Shown in pieces: positions 24,819 to 33,192 of a stretch of DNA of 64,000 nucleotides (position 1 is its first letter; each line of letters begins with the position of its first letter). The DNA comes from SZUA-36 sp963704855. Its GTDB lineage: Bacteria > Pseudomonadota > Gammaproteobacteria > Xanthomonadales > SZUA-36. A model generated the notes under the pieces. The model had not been told where the DNA came from. It saw only the letters and a list, made by a program, of their open reading frames with translations, and ran no database searches. The stretch is taken from NCBI GenBank assembly GCA_963704855.1, contig CAVPHY010000002.1, positions 372,001-436,000 on the forward strand, in the 5' to 3' direction. Both the position numbers and the translations under genes were made by a program.

Positions 24819-25796
24819 ATGGATTTCAGCCTGCACATTTCGGACTGGGAACTGACCCAGCCATTTCGTATCTCGGGTTTCGAGTGGATCAATTCACGTT
24901 GCCTGGTGGTCCAGCTTGGCAAGGACGGTGTCATTGGCCGTGGTGAAGCCCAGGGCGTGTTTTACCTGGATGAAACCGCGGAAAGCATTTTCCAACAGGC
25001 GCACGCGGTCGCCGCCGAGATACGCAAAGGCATATCGCGCGAAGATCTGCAGCAGCTCCTGCCTGCCGGCGGCGCACGTAACGCCATCGACTGTGCCCTG
25101 TGGGACCTGGAGTGCAAAATGGCCGGCAAGACCATCTGGCAACTCACCGGTATCACTCCGAGACCGGTCACCACCGTTTATACCATCGGTCTGGAGGACA
25201 CACCCGCAGCCATGGCCGCCAAGGCCGCTGCCGCGTCGGACGCACCGATACTCAAGATCAAACTGAGCAGCCACATGCCGTATGAGAAGCTGGCCGCAAT
25301 CCGTGCCGCCCGTCCGGATGCCGTGCTGGTGGTCGACGCCAACCAGGGCTGGAGTTTCGATCAATTGCAGGAGGTTTTGCCGAAATGTGTCGATTTGAAC
25401 CTGGCCATGATCGAGCAACCGCTTGCGCGTGGCGGTGATGCACAGCTGGAGGGATTCAAATCACCCATTACGCTGGCGGCGGATGAGTCCTGTCTACATA
25501 CAGGTGAACTGGAAGCTGCCGCCCGCCGCTACAGCATGATAAATATCAAGCTGGACAAAACCGGTGGACTCACCGAAGCGCTGCGCCTTGCCAGGGCCGC
25601 GAAAGAAAAAGGCTGCAAGCTGATGGTCGGCAACATGGTCGGTACGTCACTCAGCATGGCGCCATCTTTCGTGGTTGCGCAGCTGTGTGATTTCGTTGAT
25701 ATCGACGGTCCCTTACTGCTGAAATACGACCAGCCAAACGCGCTTGTATATGCTAACGGGGTCGTAAAAGGGTTTGAACCGGCGCTGTGGGGATAG
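24819..25796 (+). CDS. dgcA: Enolase-superfamily racemase/epimerase, DgcA-like N-acetyl-glutamate racemase
   Basis: A 325-residue member of the mandelate racemase / dipeptide epimerase group. Visible catalytic features are the KxK motif LKIKLSS, metal ligands in VVDANQGW, MIEQPLARGG and LAADESC, and a second catalytic lysine in NIKLDKTGG. Ala-Glu dipeptide epimerase is the older family name; pairing with the DUF1611 gene supports N-acetyl-D/L-glutamate racemisation. The start at 24819 has GGAG eight bases upstream and follows the dgcN stop by two bases. Together the two would feed D-glutamate from peptidoglycan or detritus into L-glutamate metabolism. Confidence 0.8.
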   Translation: MDFSLHISDWELTQPFRISGFEWINSRCLVVQLGKDGVIGRGEAQGVFYLDETAESIFQQAHAVAAEIRKGISREDLQQLLPAGGARNAIDCALWDLECKMAGKTIWQLTGITPRPVTTVYTIGLEDTPAAMAAKAAAASDAPILKIKLSSHMPYEKLAAIRAARPDAVLVVDANQGWSFDQLQEVLPKCVDLNLAMIEQPLARGGDAQLEGFKSPITLAADESCLHTGELEAAARRYSMINIKLDKTGGLTEALRLARAAKEKGCKLMVGNMVGTSLSMAPSFVVAQLCDFVDIDGPLLLKYDQPNALVYANGVVKGFEPALWG

Positions 25797-25913
25797 CGGC
25801 TTCTGCGAGCCGGGATTCAGTGCTAATTCATACCGGTTTTTGCGGATGTTTCAAGGCTGACAGGTTACAATCTTCCCTGCACCACACCGTGAATTTCATA
25901 GAGAACTTAAACA

Positions 25914-27110
25914 ATGTTTGAACTCCTCAAAGCCATACCACCTGACCCGATACTTGGTCTGATCGCCGCCTACGCAGCCGATCCGAATCCGAAGAAAATC
26001 GACCTCGGTATCGGTGTTTATCGTGACGAATTCGGCAATACGCCGATGCTGGACTGTGTTGTCAAAGCGGAGAGAATCCTGCTCGATACACAGACCACCA
26101 AAACTTATCTGGGTCCGCCGGGTGTCGTCGGGTTCAACCAGGCGATCGGCGAACTGATACTTGGTAAAGACAACGAATTATTCAAACAGGGCCGCGTTCG
26201 TACGGTGCAGACACCCGGTGGTACCGGGGCCTTGAGGGTTGCCGCTGATCTTATGAAGGTCGCGAGGCCCGAGACTGCAATATGGGCCAGTGATCCAACC
26301 TGGGCCAACCACCTGGCGCTGTTTCCCGGGGCCGGTGTGACGATGCACAGCTATCCGTATTTCGATGCACAAAACAGCAGCCTGCGTTTCGACGACATGA
26401 TTGAAGCCCTGCAGCAACGCAATCCCGGAGACGCCGTGTTGTTCCACGCCTGCTGCCACAACCCGTGCGGTGTCAGCCCGGACCCGGAACAGTGGCAGGT
26501 CATCGCGGATATCGCCGGCGAGCGCGGTTTCACACCGGTGATCGATATTGCCTACATGGGTTTCGAACGGGGTGTGGAAGAGGATTGCCTGGCGGTACGT
26601 TTGTTTGCCGAGAAATGTCCCGAGGTCATCGTTGCCAGTTCATGCTCCAAGAACTTTGCAATGTACCGTGAACGTGTCGGTGCGATCACCGTCATCGCGC
26701 GTGATGCGGATAAGGCGGCCGCGGTAGAGAGCGTCATACACAACGTGACCCGTAAGAACTATTCCATGCCTCCCGCGCACGGACCGGCAGTGATCGATAT
26801 CATCCTGCATTCTGATGAACTCAGAGCGCAGTGGCTGACCGAGCTTGCCGGTATGCGAAACCGCATCAACACATTGCGCAAAACACTGGCAGAGAAAATC
26901 GTGGCCAGCGGAATTGAGCGCGATTTTTCGTTTATTCAGCGTCAGTCGGGTATGTTCTCGTTCATGGGTCTGACGGTGGAGCAGGTCCTGCGCCTGCGTG
27001 ATGAATTTGCGATCTACACGGTCAATTCTTCACGGGTCAACGTTGCCTCGTTCAATGAAAGCAATATGGATTACTTCATCGGCGCGCTTGCCACGGTAAT
27101 TGACGGGTAA
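25914..27110 (+). CDS. Class I aminotransferase (aromatic/aspartate type)
   Basis: A 398-residue PLP enzyme of the AspC/TyrB group (FELLKAIPPDPILGL at the N-terminus is typical). PLP-binding features are the Lys in SSCSKNFAMYRERVGA, the HNPCGVSPDPEQW loop, a DIAYMGFERG segment, and a C-terminal SSRVNVASFNESN with the carboxylate-binding Arg. It transfers amino groups between aromatic or dicarboxylic amino acids and 2-oxoglutarate. Exact preference (TyrB or AspC) cannot be fixed by eye. The gene lies 117 bases after dgcA, with a short hairpin behind it. Confidence 0.92.
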   Translation: MFELLKAIPPDPILGLIAAYAADPNPKKIDLGIGVYRDEFGNTPMLDCVVKAERILLDTQTTKTYLGPPGVVGFNQAIGELILGKDNELFKQGRVRTVQTPGGTGALRVAADLMKVARPETAIWASDPTWANHLALFPGAGVTMHSYPYFDAQNSSLRFDDMIEALQQRNPGDAVLFHACCHNPCGVSPDPEQWQVIADIAGERGFTPVIDIAYMGFERGVEEDCLAVRLFAEKCPEVIVASSCSKNFAMYRERVGAITVIARDADKAAAVESVIHNVTRKNYSMPPAHGPAVIDIILHSDELRAQWLTELAGMRNRINTLRKTLAEKIVASGIERDFSFIQRQSGMFSFMGLTVEQVLRLRDEFAIYTVNSSRVNVASFNESNMDYFIGALATVIDG

Positions 27111-27127
27111 AAGGTAATACGCAACAG

Positions 27128-27153
27128 GGAACCACAGGTTTGTCTGCGGTTCC
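27128..27153. terminator. Hairpin between convergent aminotransferase and purU
   Basis: Stem GGAACCACAG / CTGCGGTTCC, ten bases with one mismatch and a 6-base loop, in the 69-base gap between two convergent genes. No clear T-run on either strand, so it is a weak bidirectional terminator at most. Confidence 0.4.
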
Positions 27154-27179
27154 TCCCCGGGCCGGACCTGATTTAAAGC

Positions 27180-27734
27180 CTAGTGCCTCAAAACCACCGC
27201 GCGGTTACCGTTATGAAATACACGGTGTTCGGCGTGCCAGCGGATTGCACGGTTAAGTACAGAACTTTCCACATCCTGCCCGAGACGTTCAAGGTCTCCG
27301 GGTTTCATCGTATGGTCGACGCGCTCTACGCCCTGTTCGATGATGGGGCCCTCGTCAAGGTCCATGTTGACATAATGCGCCGTGGCGCCGATCAGTTTGA
27401 CACCTCGTTTAAAGGCCTGGTGATAAGGACGGGCGCCTTTGAAACCCGGTAAGAAAGAGTGGTGAATATTGATGGCGCGACCTGCCAGCAATTCACAGGC
27501 ATGCGGTGTGAGAATCTGCATATAGCGGGCCAGCACCAGTAATTCAGAGCCGGTTTCCTCGAACAGGGCCAGGATTTTAGCCTCCTGCGCCGGTTTGTTT
27601 CCTGGTTCGAATCGGCAGGTAATGAAACGGCAGTTTGTACCATTCCACCAGCGAGCGCTGATTATCATGATTTGAGACCACACCGGTGATCTCGATGGGC
27701 AGATGACCGTCAGCCCAGCGATGCAGCAGTGCAT
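27180..27734 (-). CDS. purU: Formyltetrahydrofolate deformylase, C-terminal half (after frameshift)
   Basis: The catalytic formyltransferase-fold half of PurU, which releases formate and THF from 10-formyl-THF. Authentic sequence starts near base 27610 (GNKPAQEAKILALFEETG). Clear family marks are LLVLARYMQILTPHACELL, the catalytic INIHHSFLPGFKGARPYHQA, GATAHYVN-LDEGPIIEQ, and the C-terminal RVFHNGNRAVVL. The regulatory ACT half lies upstream in a different frame. Confidence 0.88.
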   Translation of the reverse strand: MHCCIAGLTVICPSRSPVWSQIMIISARWWNGTNCRFITCRFEPGNKPAQEAKILALFEETGSELLVLARYMQILTPHACELLAGRAINIHHSFLPGFKGARPYHQAFKRGVKLIGATAHYVNMDLDEGPIIEQGVERVDHTMKPGDLERLGQDVESSVLNRAIRWHAEHRVFHNGNRAVVLRH

Positions 27735-28047
27735 TGAGGCAATGGCTCTGCCTGGATACCGCGACCATCACGCGGAGTTTCTGATCTGACGGATAGAGCT
27801 CGAAACGCATGCCAAAATGCCGCGCAACCCTGGTTTTGTAGTCAGCCATCATGACAGCCAGGTCATCCCCGTCCCTCGCATCATCCTCGAATTCGACCCG
27901 GATAAATGATTTCTGGCTTTCATCATCTACGAAATGCGACATCTCGGTAAGAAGTGAACCCCGCTGTGCGAGGAAGGTGGTGACCGCAGCTACTATACCG
28001 ATCGTATCGGTACAGCTCGACTTGAGCACATAGGATGGACGTGACAT
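27577..28047 (-). CDS. purU: Formyltetrahydrofolate deformylase, N-terminal ACT half (before frameshift)
   Basis: The N-terminal half of PurU: an ACT domain (SSCTDTIGIVAAVTTFLAQR near the start), then VMVAVSRQSHCLNALLHRW and EITGVVSNHD of the catalytic fold. The frame is lost after FHYLPI; taking out one base near 27608-27612 leads into the other half, for a 288-residue protein against 280 in E. coli. It begins 13 bases after the fabB stop and may be co-transcribed with fabA-fabB. The break is one of six single-base shifts in this window. Confidence 0.88.
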   Translation of the reverse strand: MSRPSYVLKSSCTDTIGIVAAVTTFLAQRGSLLTEMSHFVDDESQKSFIRVEFEDDARDGDDLAVMMADYKTRVARHFGMRFELYPSDQKLRVMVAVSRQSHCLNALLHRWADGHLPIEITGVVSNHDNQRSLVEWYKLPFHYLPIRTRKQTGAGG

Positions 28048-28060
28048 GAAGAGTTACTTT

Positions 28061-29281
28061 TCAGGCTTCGCTGAAACGCCGGAAAACGATGCAGGCGTTG
28101 GTGCCACCGAAACCGAAATTATTGCTCATTACCGTGTTCAGCTTTGCGTTGTCCTTGCTTTCAAGCAGGACAGGCAGGCCATCGGCCTTCGGATCAAGTT
28201 CCGAGATATTGACGGAGCCAGCCATGAAATTATTTTCCATCATCAAAAGACAATGGATCGCCTCCTGCACCCCCGCGGCCCCCAGTGAGTGCCCACATAA
28301 TGATTTACTCGAACTGAATGGTGGAACCGCTGCGCCGAATACGGCGCGCATCGCGTCAAGCTCGGCAATATCACCCACCGGTGTGCTGGTTCCGTGGGTG
28401 TTGATGTAGTCGATCGGTGTATCAACCGTGGAAATAGCCTGCTGCATACAACGCACGGCGCCTTCGCCCGAAGGCGCGACCATATTGTCACCATCTGAAG
28501 TGGCGCCATAACCAACCACCTCGGCATAAATTTTTGCACCGCGGGCCCTGGCGTGCTCGAGTTCTTCGATAACCAGCATGCCGCCGCCACCGGCAATGAC
28601 AAACCCATCACGATTGGCATCATAGGCCCGGGAAGCCTTGCCTGGATCATCGTTGTAGTGCGTTGAAAGCGCCCCCATGCCATCGAACATCATGGCGAGC
28701 GACCAGTGGTTCTCTTCTCCACCACCGGCGAAAATCATATCCTGTTTACCCCATTGAATTTGCTCCATGGCGTTGCCGATACAATGCGTACTGGTTGCGC
28801 AGGCAGAGGTCACCGAGTAGTTGAGGCCTTTAATACCAAAATGCGTGGCCAGGCAGGCAGACACGGTGCTGCTCATGGTTTTCGGAACGATGTAAGGACC
28901 TAAACGCCGCACACCCTGCTCACGCAGTTTGTCCGCAGACAGAACGATGTTGGCGCTGGAGGCGCCACCCGAACCGGCAATCAGCCCGGTACGCGGATTT
29001 GACACCTGCTCTGAGGTCAGTCCCGCATCTTCGATGGCGTTTTGCATGGCGACATAGGCAAATGCGGCAGCGTCTCCCATAAACCGAAGGTGCTTGCGAT
29101 CGATACGCTCGCTTAAATCGATATCCACGGAGCCACTCACATGGCTGCGCAGACCCAAGGCCTTGAATTCCTCGTTGAAACTGATACCCGAGCGCCCTTT
29201 ACGCAAAGATTCAGCCACGGTTTGCTTGTCGTTCCCCAGACAGGAAACCAGGCCCATACCTGTTACAACTACACGACGCAT
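28061..29281 (-). CDS. fabB: Beta-ketoacyl-ACP synthase I
   Basis: A 406-residue condensing enzyme that elongates unsaturated acyl-ACPs. The nucleophile is Cys161 in NYSVTSACATSTHC; the two His lie in INTHGTSTPVGD and SKSLCGHSLGAAG, and NFGFGGTNAC is near the C-terminus. The sequence around Cys161 and the immediate link to fabA (9-base gap) identify FabB rather than FabF. FabA and FabB together provide the anaerobic route to cis-unsaturated fatty acids, typical of gammaproteobacteria. A separate KAS gene lies at 42067. Confidence 0.95.
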   Translation of the reverse strand: MRRVVVTGMGLVSCLGNDKQTVAESLRKGRSGISFNEEFKALGLRSHVSGSVDIDLSERIDRKHLRFMGDAAAFAYVAMQNAIEDAGLTSEQVSNPRTGLIAGSGGASSANIVLSADKLREQGVRRLGPYIVPKTMSSTVSACLATHFGIKGLNYSVTSACATSTHCIGNAMEQIQWGKQDMIFAGGGEENHWSLAMMFDGMGALSTHYNDDPGKASRAYDANRDGFVIAGGGGMLVIEELEHARARGAKIYAEVVGYGATSDGDNMVAPSGEGAVRCMQQAISTVDTPIDYINTHGTSTPVGDIAELDAMRAVFGAAVPPFSSSKSLCGHSLGAAGVQEAIHCLLMMENNFMAGSVNISELDPKADGLPVLLESKDNAKLNTVMSNNFGFGGTNACIVFRRFSEA

Positions 29282-29290
29282 ACCTTAATC

Positions 29291-29818
29291 CTAAAAACTG
29301 TCAGTGGAGAGGAACAGGCCAACCTTCAGATCGTCGGCGGTATAGATAACCCGGCCGTCAACGGAAACCGTTCCATCGGCGATCACCATGCTCAGTCTGC
29401 GTGTGATGATTCTTTTCACATTCAGAGTATAGGTTACTTTTTTTGCCGTTGGCAAAACCTGGCCGGTAAACTTCACCTCGCCGCAACCCAGCGCCCTGCC
29501 CTTGCCTTTGCAACCACTCCAGGCAAGGAAAAAACCACATAGCTGCCACAAGGCATCCAGGCCCAGGCAACCAGGCATGACAGGATCTTCAATAAAATGC
29601 ACATCGAAAAACCACAGGTCCGGCCGGATGTCCAGTTCCGCTTCGATATAACCCAGGCCGTGAAGCCCGCCATCTTTATTGATCTCGATGACACGATCGA
29701 TCATCAGCATATTGCCGGAAGGCAGCCTGGCGGTCTCGGGGCCGAACAGATCACCCGTGCCGCATAGAACGAGTTCGTCGCGGGTGTAGGAGTTCTTGAT
29801 GTTCTCAGGCTTGCTCAT
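29291..29818 (-). CDS. fabA: 3-hydroxydecanoyl-ACP dehydratase/isomerase
   Basis: A 175-residue hot-dog-fold enzyme that dehydrates 3-hydroxydecanoyl-ACP and isomerises trans-2 to cis-3-decenoyl-ACP, the branch point for unsaturated fatty acids. Catalytic His74 (FFDVHFIEDPVMPG) and Asp88 (GLDALWQL) match His70 and Asp84 of E. coli FabA. The ATG at 29818 gives the family length; the frame is open to 29917 but the extra residues do not resemble FabA. First gene of the fabA-fabB unit. Confidence 0.95.
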   Translation of the reverse strand: MSKPENIKNSYTRDELVLCGTGDLFGPETARLPSGNMLMIDRVIEINKDGGLHGLGYIEAELDIRPDLWFFDVHFIEDPVMPGCLGLDALWQLCGFFLAWSGCKGKGRALGCGEVKFTGQVLPTAKKVTYTLNVKRIITRRLSMVIADGTVSVDGRVIYTADDLKVGLFLSTDSF

Positions 29819-29885
29819 ATTGTTATTATTCTGGTAGATGAATGAGTGTTGCAGTTTAAAGGCTAACTTAGCGCAACTGCAACGG

Positions 29886-32800
29886 CTACTGCGTCTCCGG
29901 TGAGGTAAGCACGACATCCTCCCCTATGGTGTCCTTCAGAAGTCCCGGGGTAAGGGGTTCCTTCCGGATCGAGGCTTCAGGCTGGCCAAGCGTTCCCGTA
30001 ACCGTGTAATCAACGGCCATGATCCCCGTGCCATCCCTGCCGACCAGGACTTGTCCCAACAAGGGAATAGCACCAACAATGGCGTTTAGCTTGACCATCG
30101 GTACGATCGTTCCCTTGAGATCGACACGTTGCTGTCTGAGATCCGCCCAACCGCTTACCGATATACCCAGGGAACCGCCGCGCATGCGCACCTTCTGGCT
30201 GGACAATCGTGACCCATCCAGGCGAATATCTCCGGATGCTGCATTGAATGCGAGCCCCGTCTGCCTGAGCGTGGATATGATCTGGGTCAGGGAAGCCATG
30301 TTGAGCACCTTGGAAATAGCGGGAGCCTCCTTGACCGTAAAACCATCCATATTAAAGCTGGCCTGGATGGGTGCTTTCAAAAACGCCCCCTGGCTTTCAC
30401 CGTTAAGCTTCAGGTACCCACCCTTCATGACATCACTGCCCTTGACGGCTGAAATCAGCGAACCCAGGTCTTCTGTTTCAATCTGAAGCGGATAACCATC
30501 ATTTTCAGGAGGGCCGTATGCAAGCCTGAACTGACCGGATGCAAGCCTGTCGGTGGTCGTTGGCTGAGCACTGGCTTCGGCCGGGGCGCCTGCTATCGGA
30601 TTGCGCCCCGACAGGCTGACCTCCTGCCAACCCGCGTTGTCCCGGCGACCGCTGAACTGGACACTGTCGAAAAAGGTGTCCTTGTTGATGTAAACCTTGT
30701 CGAGTTTCGAGTCGCCAATTTCGAGGCTAAAACCCCGTGATTCCAGTTGCTCCGCCATCGCTTTCGCTTCCACGGCCACCTGCTTTTCCTGCGGGTCAAC
30801 GACCTCCCTGTCCGCGGACAACAGCGGAGCCAGGTTGGCCTCACCACCCTGCACCGAAAACTTCAGGTTTTTGCCGTCACTGAGTTCCAGCTTCAGGTCT
30901 TTGAGTTGAGCATAGGTCAATGCGAGGCTCTCCAGGGTCAGACTCATGACTGGCCCCGTGATGTCAAATTCGGCGTTACCGCCGGTTTTTAATTTGCCCA
31001 ATTCGACATGGATATTCTTTGCATGCAGGTGATTCCTCTCCAGCAGCAGACTGAAGCCGACGTTACCGACGTCAGCTGCGGGCTTGCTCCAGTGGATTTT
31101 CGGTATCGCCAGTGATGCATTGTCGAGATCCGCTTCAATTGAAGCCGTGATGGGCCCGCCGGGAGCGAGCTTGGCAGAGGCTTTCAGTGCGAGATCGCCT
31201 TGCAGGTATTCACTGACGTCATAGCCCAGGGAGCCGACCTGGGCGGCGGTAATATTCGGGGAATCGATGGTGAAATCCGCGTGCCCTTCATCCGGCCCGG
31301 CAAGCGAGGTAGTCCAGTCAATCGTTAACGGAATATCGGAAAACGCCAACGGACCGTTGAAATGGATCTTCGACGTGTCCAGTTCGAAATCGATATTCGC
31401 CGCCTGCAGATCGTAGTCACGATAGAACTTTCTGAATATCCCGCCGGTGATCCTGCCGTTGGCCTGGTACTGGATTTCACCATCGGATAAATCCGGTCTG
31501 AGTGGTAAAGCAATACTGAAATCGGCCTCGATTTGCCCGCCGAGCTGTTCTGAAACAAGTCCGGTAATGGAATCCGCGTTCAGTTTGATCGGTGGCGCTT
31601 CCAGCACCGCAAAAACGTTGGCAACGGGACCGTTGAGGTGGGTCGTGACCGAGATCGCGGCCTTCTTGTTGTCCATACCGCTGATGATGACTTTCCCCGA
31701 TTCAATATCGACCCCATTGACCCGTCCTTCATTGATATCCAGGTCAAATCCGCCCTTGTTAAAGGTACCGGAACCCGCCACACCCGTCGCCGCTGGCAAT
31801 GAGCCAAAATAGGCGACCGTGAGATTGCTGTAAGCCACGCTACCCTTGAGCTCGCCGAGCTGGAATTTTGCCTCCGGCGAAACCGGTATTTCCATGGCCA
31901 GGTCCAGTGTTGCGTTGTCGAGGGTGCCGGCATTCAGGTTGTTGACCAGCCATTTGCGCGCCCCCTGCGCAACCGCCTGGGGCCAGTACAGGTCAAACTC
32001 GTTCACCTGCAACTGCCGCAACCCTGTTTCGATATTCACTGCAAGCCTGTTTTCAAGCATCTGTGCGGTACCGCTCAAATGTACCTTCAACGGGCTTGCA
32101 GCGTCACCGAGCAGGACATCGAGGCTGGATACCCGCATGGATTTAGCGGGCAGATTGGCGGTAAACTTCAAGGCAAGGGTGTTGACTTCGAGTGGCGCCG
32201 GGTAGAAATCCCCATAGGATAATCTCCCGGACCCGCCCTTGATATCAGCCTCCAGGCTTTGCATCTTATCCGGCAAAGTCAGCACGGTATTGATGGTTCC
32301 ACCAAAGGTCACATCCAGGCCGGCCAACGCAGCCAGTCGCTTGTCGAGAGAGGCAAAGCCCGCAGGTCTTACCCCAGCAAACACCAGGCTGGCGTTCACG
32401 GTATCACCCAGCAGACTCATCGCAATGTCCGCATGGATGCCTTTCAAAGCCTGCGGTGAGCTGAAAGTTACACCGAGATCGCCTTTTACCCGTCCGCCGT
32501 GCCCCACGAAAAGTGACTCAACGGTATCGGCCGTCCAATTCAGGCCGGTCTTGCGGTCCTCTATTTCGAGCGCCCCCTTGATCTTCAGATTTTTGAGGTA
32601 GCTGAGCGGGTTTTGCGGATCGGCCTCAGACGCCAGGGTTTTGAACAAATGCCAAAATGATTCCGAATAGTCCCTGGGTTTGGCCTCACTGACCGCGCCA
32701 GCAACGTCACGCGTATTCTTGAATATCTGGTAGGTGCCATCCTCTCTTCGAACCAGTTGCACATCAATATCGTTCAATTCAATCGATGAAAGCGCGACGA

Positions 32801-33143
32801 CACCATGCAGCAGGGCAAATACGCTGAGGGAAATATTGACTTCAGGAACACTGACCAAGCTGGACCCCGTCGACTCCACCAGTTCGACATCCAATGCCCT
32901 CAGGTCAATCTCCCGTTCGGTACGATTCCAGAACAGGCCGATACCCTTCAATCTGACGCTGAGGCCGCCCGGCAGGTCCGAGGCTGCCTGTTCGATCCTG
33001 GGGACAAACTGGTTCAGCTCAATCGGACTGGAAGATAAACGCCACAGTAATAGCAGCAGTGACACGAACAAAACAATAAATATACCCGCAACTGATTTGA
33101 GCGTGAGCTTCAGGGCTTTTTGGATGAAAGGAGACAACAGCAT
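29886..33143 (-). CDS. YhdP-like AsmA-superfamily protein (DUF3971)
   Basis: A 1085-residue envelope protein with one N-terminal membrane anchor (about residues 13-35) and a very long periplasmic region of repeated beta-strands, the form of AsmA-superfamily proteins. A DUF3971 domain begins near residue 45; the AsmA-like C-terminus includes a glycine-rich run (GGSLGISVSGWADLRQQRVD) and VGAIPLLGQVLVG. E. coli YhdP (about 1266 residues) helps carry phospholipids to the outer membrane across the periplasm, and a bridge-like lipid transport role is likely here. The protein is somewhat shorter than YhdP. Its position directly upstream of fabA suits envelope lipid metabolism. Confidence 0.85.
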   Translation of the reverse strand: MLLSPFIQKALKLTLKSVAGIFIVLFVSLLLLLWRLSSSPIELNQFVPRIEQAASDLPGGLSVRLKGIGLFWNRTEREIDLRALDVELVESTGSSLVSVPEVNISLSVFALLHGVVALSSIELNDIDVQLVRREDGTYQIFKNTRDVAGAVSEAKPRDYSESFWHLFKTLASEADPQNPLSYLKNLKIKGALEIEDRKTGLNWTADTVESLFVGHGGRVKGDLGVTFSSPQALKGIHADIAMSLLGDTVNASLVFAGVRPAGFASLDKRLAALAGLDVTFGGTINTVLTLPDKMQSLEADIKGGSGRLSYGDFYPAPLEVNTLALKFTANLPAKSMRVSSLDVLLGDAASPLKVHLSGTAQMLENRLAVNIETGLRQLQVNEFDLYWPQAVAQGARKWLVNNLNAGTLDNATLDLAMEIPVSPEAKFQLGELKGSVAYSNLTVAYFGSLPAATGVAGSGTFNKGGFDLDINEGRVNGVDIESGKVIISGMDNKKAAISVTTHLNGPVANVFAVLEAPPIKLNADSITGLVSEQLGGQIEADFSIALPLRPDLSDGEIQYQANGRITGGIFRKFYRDYDLQAANIDFELDTSKIHFNGPLAFSDIPLTIDWTTSLAGPDEGHADFTIDSPNITAAQVGSLGYDVSEYLQGDLALKASAKLAPGGPITASIEADLDNASLAIPKIHWSKPAADVGNVGFSLLLERNHLHAKNIHVELGKLKTGGNAEFDITGPVMSLTLESLALTYAQLKDLKLELSDGKNLKFSVQGGEANLAPLLSADREVVDPQEKQVAVEAKAMAEQLESRGFSLEIGDSKLDKVYINKDTFFDSVQFSGRRDNAGWQEVSLSGRNPIAGAPAEASAQPTTTDRLASGQFRLAYGPPENDGYPLQIETEDLGSLISAVKGSDVMKGGYLKLNGESQGAFLKAPIQASFNMDGFTVKEAPAISKVLNMASLTQIISTLRQTGLAFNAASGDIRLDGSRLSSQKVRMRGGSLGISVSGWADLRQQRVDLKGTIVPMVKLNAIVGAIPLLGQVLVGRDGTGIMAVDYTVTGTLGQPEASIRKEPLTPGLLKDTIGEDVVLTSPETQ

Positions 33144-33192
33144 GAATTCCCGTTAGATGGTCAGGCGACAGTTTGCATTAAATGAAACCGCA

